5,183 nt of DNA from Planctomycetota bacterium (lineage in GTDB: Bacteria; Planctomycetota; Phycisphaerae; WQYP01): contig JAKAZF010000258.1 of NCBI GenBank assembly GCA_021826605.1, forward strand, positions 1 through 5,183, read 5' to 3'. The notes under the pieces were generated by a model that did not search any database, was not told the origin of the DNA, and saw nothing but the letters and a program-made list of their open reading frames with translations. Made by a program: the position numbers and the translations under genes. Positions 1-5,183 of the stretch are shown in pieces (the stretch's first letter is position 1; each line of letters begins with the position of its first letter).

Positions 1-1464
1 GGGTATATCAATCGTGGCACCCGACGGCAAATGAAGATTCCGCCACTGAAATTTCTGGTCGGGTCGTATGTCCACGCTGGCATTGGATTGTTTTGCAAAA
101 CTGGTTTTAGGATTCAGTTGAAATGCGGACGATGTTGTCAGCGCTGCTGCTTGCGCATTGGGTGAAAAAACCGAGGCGAAACCGCTGATTGCCAGCAGAT
201 GCTGGCTCGGTGCGGCAGAAGCAATTTGATACGATGAAAGGGTCAGCCTAACGCGTCCGCGATTCAATTTTCCATTGATAATAAGAATAATTCCAGCTAC
301 CACCGCCAGAGCAATCGCAACCGGTGCCAGGCGTTCGAGTTTATCTTTGCGGCCCAATGCAAACGCGGCCAGAAGAAGAACAATGGTTAATCCCCCCAGT
401 ACCACACCGATAATCATTCGTCCGGATATGCGATACCCGATTTGTGACGTGGCATTGTGTTTGAGTATGGATACTGGCGTGTGCCATCCGCCGGCAGCAT
501 AGAAACGCCGTACAACCGGCCAGAGCACGGCTCCACCTTTGTCTGATTTATTGAGCATCCCCCGGCCATTAACCGTGCAGATAAACACGCGTCCCAGGCC
601 GACATGGCGCATCAATACCAGAGGCCAGGAGTTAACGGTTTCCAGGGTCTTGTATCCCGGAGCCAGCACATAAACCGTATGAATCGCTTTTTTCAGGTGC
701 AGAACCAGATGATTGATGCTGCGCCCGGAATATCGCAGTGTCGCCGTGCGGGCTTGTCCGACCTTGGTCATCGTCCAATTCGAGCCTAATAAAGCTCGAC
801 CGAATTGGTCACTGACTCTCTGAGCCTGAATCCACAGTTGGCCACCGGATATCAACCAGCGGCGTAAAGCATCAATTTGCGGACCGGCGAGCTTCATGTG
901 CCGGCGCGCCACATAAATGGCGTACACGCCATCATATTCCGAGGATACATACGGCATGCGGGATGAATCGGTGTAGGCTATAACCGGGGAAAGTCCCTCC
1001 TGCTTGCGCATCTGTACCGCAAGGTCGGCGGTGGCCTGGTCATCTCCGTCTGTCACGGCCATGGTGGCGTAGCGGGCCGCTGGTGTAAACATACTGCCCG
1101 TGTTGCGGGCTATAACATGCCCCGAAGCATCCGCCAGCCAAGCGCTGTAATTTGTGACTTTTTTGCCCGGCCGCGGAAATGGGCAGAACACCGGCAGTGA
1201 GATAATTTCATCGCTGCGGGCAGGCAGCCAGATCGGCTGAACAAATTCAATATTGGACAATCTGTCGAGGCGTACAAATAAATCCGCATTGACGGCCTGG
1301 TAGGTTGGGTTACTCAGGCCCGCAATTGCGGCGTTCCAGTGATTGCCTCGCGCCGAGAGTGTCGCCGCGGATACCGTCTGCAACTTCACTGTCGCCGCAC
1401 CGGCGCGCAACGCCACTGACACTGAAGCGATTACCAATAACAATATTGCCGCCCATCGGCTCAT
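1..1464 (-). CDS. Exported, membrane-anchored protein with GATase-like domain (3' end outside window)
   Basis: This frame is open for 488 codons from an ATG at 1464 to the window edge without a stop, so the C-terminus is missing. The start is supported by AGGAG at 1472-1476, 7 nt upstream. Residues 1-24 look like a signal peptide: a basic start, a hydrophobic run (AAILLLVIASVSVAL) and an AGAA-type cleavage region. Residues 25-130 appear beta-rich. Residues 132-215 resemble the class I glutamine-amidotransferase-like fold seen in many bacterial surface proteins, with the pattern 'YDGVYAIYVAR... IDALRRWLISGGQLWI', but no GxCxG nucleophile is visible, so catalysis is unlikely. 'HVGLGRVFICTVNGRG' (287-302) probably closes this domain. 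Two hydrophobic helices follow, at about 350-370 and 379-397, separated by a short charged loop (GRKDKLER). A polar domain from about 400 continues past the edge. With a cleaved signal peptide, the main domain would lie outside the cytoplasmic membrane. I cannot name the family. The gene diverges from the AraC gene. Confidence 0.85.
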   Translation of the reverse strand, partial: MSRWAAILLLVIASVSVALRAGAATVKLQTVSAATLSARGNHWNAAIAGLSNPTYQAVNADLFVRLDRLSNIEFVQPIWLPARSDEIISLPVFCPFPRPGKKVTNYSAWLADASGHVIARNTGSMFTPAARYATMAVTDGDDQATADLAVQMRKQEGLSPVIAYTDSSRMPYVSSEYDGVYAIYVARRHMKLAGPQIDALRRWLISGGQLWIQAQRVSDQFGRALLGSNWTMTKVGQARTATLRYSGRSINHLVLHLKKAIHTVYVLAPGYKTLETVNSWPLVLMRHVGLGRVFICTVNGRGMLNKSDKGGAVLWPVVRRFYAAGGWHTPVSILKHNATSQIGYRISGRMIIGVVLGGLTIVLLLAAFALGRKDKLERLAPVAIALAVVAGIILIINGKLNRGRVRLTLSSYQIASAAPSQHLLAISGFASVFSPNAQAAALTTSSAFQLNPKTSFAKQSNASVDIRPDQKFQWRNLHLPSGATIDIP

Positions 1465-1694
1465 CACGTCACTCCTGCATCGTTCGCTCATCGGCGAACC
1501 ATGATTTGAGACTCGAAATCGTACAACATCTTTCGCTGCGCGTAAATACCGTGGCCGGAAGCCGAGCATATTTTTTGCCATGGGTCAAAAATCGAACCGG
1601 CCGGCCAAAACCGACTCGCCTTACAAGATCATCGATGCCACCGCTGCGCCGGGAGGCCATTTATGCGATGATTTCAGATTGTTTTCGCGGTCTG
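1465..1694 (-). other. Leader region of the membrane-protein gene, no convincing gene
   Basis: These 230 bases lie between the minus-strand terminator and the membrane-protein gene. The only minus-strand reading frame of note is 1469-1660 (63 codons). It has no Shine-Dalgarno sequence and a basic, low-complexity product with no motif I recognise, and its final codons (CAG GAG TGA) double as the ribosome binding site of the next gene, 4 nt away. A weak sigma70-like element reads TTTACG, 17 nt, TACGAT on the minus strand at about 1510-1550 (four of six matches in each box). It would serve the membrane-protein gene independently of anything upstream. An imperfect AT-rich inverted repeat sits at 1570-1592 (six paired A/T bases flanking CC-GG). 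None of these is strong alone. Confidence 0.35.
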
Positions 1695-1737
1695 AAAAAA
1701 GCCCCCGGCGGATGGCGTGTCCTACATCCACCGGGGG
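1695..1737 (-). terminator. Rho-independent terminator, minus strand
   Basis: Read on the minus strand, a 13-bp stem pairs CCCCCGGTGGATG (1737-1725) with CATCCGCCGGGGG (1714-1702), with a single G-U wobble. It closes a 10-nt loop (1724-1715) and is followed by C and six T residues (1701-1695). On the plus strand the same arms carry a C-A mismatch and no T-run follows, so the direction is minus. No complete minus-strand gene lies immediately upstream; the AraC gene is on the other strand. The hairpin therefore ends either a short transcript begun in 1738-1900 or a leader of the membrane-protein gene. Confidence 0.85.
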
Positions 1738-1844
1738 TGTCAAGAAAAACGGTCACAATATTACAAGCCATGACTCCGGGACCTGCCCTTGAGTCCGCCG
1801 GATTGGACGATGGTGATGAAACCCGCAATTACCATCCGCCCATG

Positions 1845-1850
1845 TCTATA
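1845..1850 (-). promoter_or_regulatory. Possible -10 box of a divergent minus-strand promoter
   Basis: The minus strand reads TTG TATAGA here, five of six matches to TATAAT. No good -35 box is found at 16-18 nt (the bases 17 nt upstream read CATGCC). The two 11-bp repeats end 31 nt upstream of the box, just above where the -35 would lie. A weak -35 next to activator sites is typical of AraC-dependent promoters. Transcription would start near 1838 and reach the terminator after about 145 nt. The match is short and could be chance. Confidence 0.3.
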
Positions 1851-1881
1851 CAATAAACCAAAACCGTGGCATGGCAATTAG

Positions 1882-1913
1882 ACTTTTGTCACCACTTGTT
1901 GTACTTTTGTCAC
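1882..1913. promoter_or_regulatory. Tandem direct repeats, probable AraC-family operator
   Basis: ACTTTTGTCAC occurs twice without a mismatch, at 1882-1892 and 1903-1913. The repeat starts are 21 bp apart, two turns of the helix, with a 10-bp spacer. AraC-family proteins usually bind two direct-repeat half-sites about 21 bp apart on one helix face, as at the araI1-araI2 sites of E. coli. These repeats lie 46 bp upstream of the start codon of an AraC-family gene. In the other orientation (GTGACAAAAGT) they lie upstream of a candidate divergent promoter. Assignment to this regulator is inference from position and geometry. Confidence 0.65.
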
Positions 1914-1944
1914 AATCGCCATGCCGCTTCATCGGGTGGTGCAG

Positions 1945-1950
1945 AAAGGA
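1945..1950 (+). promoter_or_regulatory. Ribosome binding site that fixes the AraC-type gene start
   Basis: AAAGGA lies 8 nt before the ATG at 1959. The frame is also open to an earlier ATG at 1866, but that start would have no ribosome binding site. It would also put the 21-bp-spaced repeats inside the coding region and add 31 residues with no place in the family. ATG 1959 is therefore preferred. Confidence 0.7.
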
Positions 1951-1958
1951 CCGTGGTG

Positions 1959-2822
1959 ATGAGCACGCTTGAACCAATGGATGAACTCGGACATGCACTG
2001 ATTGCCCATAGAGTTGGCGGCACGGCAGTGGAACGCCCCAGAGATCAGCCGCCGCATGGCGTACCGGTGGCGTTACGAGGCGCACAACATTCTTTCGTTT
2101 CCAAAGGGCGATTTGAGCCACCGTGGTCACAGCGCACGGTACTTCTGAAATGGCTGATCAAGGGCAAGGCCATAATGGATGTCGAGGGGCGGAGATCAAC
2201 CATGCGGGCGGGTGATCTGGGAATTTATCTGCCTTTGATTCCGCATCGTTTCTGGGCGCTCACCAATATCAATGAATTTTGCTGGTTTTCGCTCGATGGG
2301 CCGTTGGCCGAGCAGTTTGTCTTATCGCTGGATCTGCGGCCAGGCGTTTACAGCGGCATGGAACCGCCGGTGAAGGAAATTCATCAACTCATGCGTCGGC
2401 TTAAAGATTACACCATCCAGGGGCGTCGGCGTGCCAGCCTTGCGGCCATCACGTTGCTCTATCGGGTGGCTGATTCATTACGCACCAGCGAGGTGGCAAC
2501 AATTGTGCGCCGGGCTGAGCACATCATTCAGCAGGAGTTTTCCAATCCTCATCTTGCCGCCAGACTTATCGCCGATCGAGTGGGATACCATCGAGGATCC
2601 TTAAGCCGCCTGTTTCACCAGCAGACCGGCCTGACGCTGATGGATTACATCACCCAGGTGCGATTACAGGAAGCTCGGACACTTCTGACGCAAACGCATG
2701 AGAAAGCAGGGGAAATAGCCCGTAAATGCGGCTTTCTCGATTTGCCTTATTTCTGCCGCTGGTTGAAGAAAAATACCGGACAAACCCCCGGTGAACTGCG
2801 CGATCCATCCAAGTTTGCGTAA
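1959..2822 (+). CDS. AraC-family transcriptional regulator
   Basis: This is a 287-residue DNA-binding regulator of the usual length for AraC/XylS proteins with a cupin sensor. Residues about 55-130 match the AraC-type N-terminal ligand-binding cupin, with strands such as 'LLKWLIKGKAIMDVEG' and the characteristic 'MRAGDLGIYLPLIPHRF', where the G-D and P-H positions are typical. Residues about 183-281 are the double helix-turn-helix domain. The first HTH is near 198-222 (LAARLIADRVGYHRGSLSRL). The second is near 247-273, with the signature 'ARKCGFLDLPYFCRWLKK' followed by 'NTGQTPGELR', which closely matches the AraC consensus. Such cupins often sense sugars; the ligand here cannot be read from sequence. 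The paired repeats just upstream suggest autoregulation and control of the divergent minus-strand transcript. nadB follows after 219 bp on the same strand but has its own promoter-like elements. No clear terminator follows this gene. Confidence 0.93.
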   Translation: MSTLEPMDELGHALIAHRVGGTAVERPRDQPPHGVPVALRGAQHSFVSKGRFEPPWSQRTVLLKWLIKGKAIMDVEGRRSTMRAGDLGIYLPLIPHRFWALTNINEFCWFSLDGPLAEQFVLSLDLRPGVYSGMEPPVKEIHQLMRRLKDYTIQGRRRASLAAITLLYRVADSLRTSEVATIVRRAEHIIQQEFSNPHLAARLIADRVGYHRGSLSRLFHQQTGLTLMDYITQVRLQEARTLLTQTHEKAGEIARKCGFLDLPYFCRWLKKNTGQTPGELRDPSKFA

Positions 2823-2937
2823 GCTGAAAAATGCCTTTTGGCCACCGCGTGCGATAACTCACTGCGATCAGGAATTTGCGGCATTCGTGTGGCGAAGCGG
2901 TAGTTCGCCGACGTGCCACGCTCTCCCGGAGACAATC

Positions 2938-2970
2938 GCGGACCGCAATGATGTTGACTGCGGGCCGCAA
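2938..2970. repeat. Two tandem palindromic units upstream of nadB
   Basis: GCGGACCGCAA (2938-2948) and GCGGGCCGCAA (2960-2970) differ at one base and start 22 bp apart, about two helical turns. Each contains a 9-bp palindrome GCGGNCCGC whose only varying base is the central one, a pattern expected if both arms are under constraint. They end 25 bp before the TATAAT of the nadB promoter, a position suited to regulator binding. I do not recognise them as the site of a known NAD regulator (NadR, NrtR, NiaR or NadQ), and no such gene is visible here. Confidence 0.45.
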
Positions 2971-2972
2971 AT

Positions 2973-3001
2973 CGGGAAAAAAGTTGCGATTCCCGTATAA
3001 T
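2973..3001 (+). promoter_or_regulatory. Probable nadB promoter (-10) with overlapping inverted repeat
   Basis: A perfect TATAAT lies at 2996-3001, 40 bp before the nadB start codon. It would start transcription near 3008 and give a leader of about 34 nt. No good -35 box is found at normal spacing (CGGGAA at 17 nt); a TTGACT at 2954-2959 is too far away. The inverted repeat CGGGAA (2973-2978), 11 nt, TTCCCG (2990-2995) fills the -35/spacer region and abuts the -10. A protein bound there would contact or block polymerase. The -10 is the firmer call; the operator is inferred. Confidence 0.5.
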
Positions 3002-3041
3002 CAAGAGACTATAGTTGTCGCAATCGTGAGGAGTATATGGA

Positions 3042-4706
3042 ATGAATCGTCGATATCTGCTGCCCTTTAAAACCAAACGTTTGCCCCAGATTCACACCGA
3101 TGTGCTTATTATTGGCGGCGGTGTGGCCGGTTTGCGGGCGGCGGCCGCGGCGGCCGGCGAATCATTGGATGTGCTGGTGGTTTCCAAGCACCAGTTGTCG
3201 GAATCAAACACCTATTATGCCCAGGGCGGCATTGCCAGTGTGATGCAGGCGGACGACAGTTTTCAGAGCCATATTGAAGACACGCTGACGGTGGCATGCG
3301 GTTTGGGTGATCGGCCCGCCGTGGAAACGGTGGTGCGCGAAGGCCCGGCCCGAATTGAGGAACTTATTCGGTGGGGGGCTAACTTTGACCGGGAAACCGA
3401 TGGCCGACTGGCTTTTGCCCGGGAGGGTGGACATTCATTTGCGCGCATTGTTCATGCGTTGGGGGATGCCACCGGGCGAGAGTTGGCAAACTGCCTGATG
3501 GGGGTGGTCCGTAAGCACGAGCAGGTATCAATATTGGAACATACGTTTGTTCTGGATCTGGTAACGCGTGAAAATCGCGTGTTGGGCGCACTGGCATGGA
3601 ATCAGCAGCGCGGATTATTTATTATGTTTGGCCGCAAAACCATTCTGGCCAGCGGCGGTGCCGGTGCTCTCTATCGTGAAACGACCAACCCCTCAATTGC
3701 CACGGCTGACGGCCACGCCATGGCCTGGCGCGCCGGGGCAACACTTCGAGACATGGAGATGGTGCAATTTCATCCCACCACCATCTATATTGCCGGTTCC
3801 GCCAGATCTCTGGTCAGTGAAGCGGTACGGGGCGAAGGGGCAAAACTCATTGATAAAGCCGGCTACCGCTTTATGCCGGATTATCATGCCCAGGCCGAGT
3901 TGGCTCCGCGCGACGTGGTATCCCGCAGCATCATGACACAGATGGCCAAAACGCGCACCACGCATGTATTTCTTGACTGTCGGCACATCGGTGAAGAAGC
4001 GTTCAAGACAAGATTTCCCGGAATTTATCAGGTATGCATGCAGTTTGGAATTAATCCAGCGAGGCAGCCGATTCCAGTGCATCCCAGTGCGCACTATATG
4101 GTGGGCGGAGTGGCGTGTGACTTGCTCGGGCGAACGGATGTGGAAGACTTGTATGCCATCGGTGAAGCCGCCTACACAGGCTTGCATGGAGCCAACCGTC
4201 TGGCCAGCAATTCACTTATTGAAGCGCTGGTATTCGGCAAGCGTGCCGGTGAAGATGCCGCCGCAGCGCTGGCCGGACAAAGCCGTTCATTGGAAGTTCC
4301 GATTGTGGCGGCGGAAATTGCGCCCAGTGAGCGCACGGAACTTGATATACAGGATGTATTTGGTTCCTTGCGATCCCTGATGTGGCGTAATGTTGGCATC
4401 GAGCGCGTCGGGCCGCGATTGGATGAAGCCGTGGAAATTATTGATTTCTGGTCGCATTATCTGCTGGACAAAGTCTTCGACAAGCCTGCGGGGTGGGAAC
4501 TGCAGAACATGCTGCAGATGTCACGACTGATTACCGCGGCGGCCGGAGCAAGGCAGGAAACCCGCGGCGTGCATTTCCGAACGGATTATCCTGAACGTGA
4601 CGATCGCAACTGGAAATGTCACCTCGATTGGCGCGCGATGTCCAAAATCCCCATGAAAACCGCCGTGAATAATGAGTCAGTCGATGTCAAGGCCGGAGTG
4701 GGATAG
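3042..4706 (+). CDS. nadB: L-aspartate oxidase
   Basis: NadB oxidises L-aspartate to iminoaspartate using FAD, with oxygen or fumarate as acceptor. NadA (quinolinate synthase) then uses the product in de novo NAD synthesis; the enzyme is cytoplasmic. The 554-residue product is close to the usual 530-550. Residues 20-34 are the FAD Rossmann motif (DVLIIGGGVAGLRAA). 'YYAQGGIAS' (58-66) lacks the histidine that binds FAD covalently in succinate dehydrogenase flavoprotein, which favours NadB. 'REGGHS' (127-132), 'QFHPT' (242-246), 'APRDVVSR' (288-295), 'HPSAHYMVGGV' (347-357) and 'GANRLASNSL' (383-392) hold the expected substrate and catalytic residues: His244, Arg290, His351 and Arg386, which as I recall have the same numbers in the E. 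coli enzyme. The C-terminal helical domain spans about 430-535. GAGGAG at 3028-3033, 8 nt before the ATG, fixes the start. No nadA or nadC is visible nearby. Confidence 0.97.
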   Translation: MNRRYLLPFKTKRLPQIHTDVLIIGGGVAGLRAAAAAAGESLDVLVVSKHQLSESNTYYAQGGIASVMQADDSFQSHIEDTLTVACGLGDRPAVETVVREGPARIEELIRWGANFDRETDGRLAFAREGGHSFARIVHALGDATGRELANCLMGVVRKHEQVSILEHTFVLDLVTRENRVLGALAWNQQRGLFIMFGRKTILASGGAGALYRETTNPSIATADGHAMAWRAGATLRDMEMVQFHPTTIYIAGSARSLVSEAVRGEGAKLIDKAGYRFMPDYHAQAELAPRDVVSRSIMTQMAKTRTTHVFLDCRHIGEEAFKTRFPGIYQVCMQFGINPARQPIPVHPSAHYMVGGVACDLLGRTDVEDLYAIGEAAYTGLHGANRLASNSLIEALVFGKRAGEDAAAALAGQSRSLEVPIVAAEIAPSERTELDIQDVFGSLRSLMWRNVGIERVGPRLDEAVEIIDFWSHYLLDKVFDKPAGWELQNMLQMSRLITAAAGARQETRGVHFRTDYPERDDRNWKCHLDWRAMSKIPMKTAVNNESVDVKAGVG

Positions 4707-4710
4707 GCTT

Positions 4711-5183
4711 TCAAAGCACCGCAAGATGCTCGTAGGCCATTTTCCATGCCTGCGCTGCGGCGGCGGGGCGGTAGGATTCGCGGCGATCACTGGCGAAGGC
4801 GTGCGGTCCGTCGAACAGCGCCAATGTATAGCGCTTCTTGTGTCTTCCCAGTGCTTCCACAATGCGCGCATGTTCATCCGGAGGAATATGCGTGTCTTCA
4901 TTGCCATAGGCAAGAAATAGCGGGGCCGAAAGATTCGTCAGATTTTCCTCTGTCAGCAGACTCGTGCGTCCCAGACGATCCGGTGCCGCCGGAGCAATCG
5001 AACCGCCATAAAACGATACGGCGGCCTTAATTCTTGATCCGAGCCTGCATGCTGCCATAAAACTGATCCGTCCACCCATACAGAAGCCGATCGTCCCGCA
5101 TCGCTGCGTGTCCGCTTCGGGTTGATCATTGAGCCGATCAATATTCTGTGTGATGTGCTCCATGATGGTGTCGGATTGTAGGT
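4711..5183 (-). CDS. Dienelactone hydrolase family protein (5' end outside window)
   Basis: The frame stays open to the right edge, reading through an internal ATG at 5163, so about 157 C-terminal residues are visible. The family is usually 230-250 residues, so roughly the first third is missing. The three catalytic elements of this alpha/beta hydrolase family are present: the nucleophile elbow 'GFCMGG' with Cys (codon 5082-5080), 'GNEDTHIPPDEH' with the acidic Asp, and 'FDGPHAF' with the His. The Asp-His distance is 31 residues, as I recall for Pseudomonas dienelactone hydrolase. The Cys nucleophile, rather than Ser, is typical of DLH. The C-terminal 'YRPAAAAQAWKMAYEHL' is also typical. These are cytoplasmic hydrolases of lactones or esters; the true substrate is unknown and many members do not act on dienelactone. 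The TGA (4713-4711) lies 4 bp from the nadB stop, with the two genes converging. Confidence 0.92.
   Translation of the reverse strand, partial: LQSDTIMEHITQNIDRLNDQPEADTQRCGTIGFCMGGRISFMAACRLGSRIKAAVSFYGGSIAPAAPDRLGRTSLLTEENLTNLSAPLFLAYGNEDTHIPPDEHARIVEALGRHKKRYTLALFDGPHAFASDRRESYRPAAAAQAWKMAYEHLAVL

Noticed and set aside
1305..1856. 183-codon plus-strand ORF
   Set aside because: It overlaps the N-terminal coding of the membrane protein on the other strand and runs through the terminator. Its product is low-complexity, rich in Arg, Pro and Ser, with no domain and no ribosome binding site.
1866..1958. Upstream extension of the AraC-type protein from ATG 1866
   Set aside because: It has no ribosome binding site, would translate through the direct repeats, and adds residues with no family counterpart.
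2891..2909. Hairpin GGCGAA-7 nt-TTCGCC as a terminator for the AraC gene
   Set aside because: It has only 6 bp of stem and no T-run follows; it may be a fold or a weak site but not an intrinsic terminator.
2791..3000. Small plus-strand ORF overlapping the end of the AraC gene
   Set aside because: It starts within the regulator gene in another frame, has no ribosome binding site, and ends at the nadB promoter; its product resembles nothing recognised.
3136..3162. GC-rich repeat-like tract in nadB
   Set aside because: It simply encodes a run of alanines in the helix after the FAD glycine motif, which is common in this fold.
3693..4187. 164-codon minus-strand ORF opposite nadB
   Set aside because: It is fully inside a well-supported gene on the opposite strand and its product shows no motifs; it is a codon-bias shadow.
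3042..4706. Succinate dehydrogenase or fumarate reductase flavoprotein
   Set aside because: The related fold is shared, but the covalent-FAD histidine is absent, and the length and the motifs at 242-246, 288-295 and 383-392 fit L-aspartate oxidase.
1..5183. Mobile elements, CRISPR, tRNA or rRNA genes
   Set aside because: I saw no transposase or integrase motifs, no regularly spaced repeat array, and no recognisable tRNA or rRNA sequence on either strand by eye.

Overview
The window is bacterial chromosomal DNA of roughly 55% GC, with four protein-coding genes and two informative intergenic regions. Two genes run off the window edges. No RNA gene, CRISPR array, insertion sequence, integrase or phage gene was recognised. 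The taxon cannot be fixed from this sequence. A large secreted/membrane protein with a glutamine-amidotransferase-like fold, an AraC regulator in a sugar-type layout, and moderate GC with roomy intergenic spaces would suit a Planctomycetota-like bacterium, but that is inference.

Layout. Bases 1-1464 (minus) hold the first 488 residues of a protein with a signal peptide, a large exported domain, two adjacent membrane helices and an unfinished C-terminal domain. Bases 1465-1958 carry no convincing gene, but they are the most structured non-coding part. On the minus strand there is a strong intrinsic terminator (1695-1737) lying upstream of the membrane-protein gene. Further out there are two perfect 11-bp direct repeats exactly 21 bp apart (1882-1913), the geometry expected for an AraC-family operator. 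An AraC-type regulator follows at 1959-2822 (plus).

A 219-bp gap leads to nadB. It holds two near-identical 11-bp palindromic units 22 bp apart, then an inverted repeat abutting a perfect TATAAT. nadB (3042-4706, plus) encodes a full-length L-aspartate oxidase, the first enzyme of de novo NAD synthesis, with all recognisable active-site motifs. It converges, with only 4 bp between stop codons, on a dienelactone-hydrolase-family gene (4711 to beyond 5183, minus) whose N-terminus lies outside the window.

How the parts relate. The AraC gene and the membrane-protein gene diverge, and the repeats lie between them. The simplest reading is that the regulator controls itself, the divergent minus-strand transcript, or both. 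The terminator then makes that transcript either an attenuated leader or a short RNA of about 145 nt. nadB appears to have its own promoter and possible operator. No other NAD-synthesis gene is visible. I see no clear new multi-gene system; the novelty, if any, is in the two regulatory regions and the uncharacterised membrane protein.
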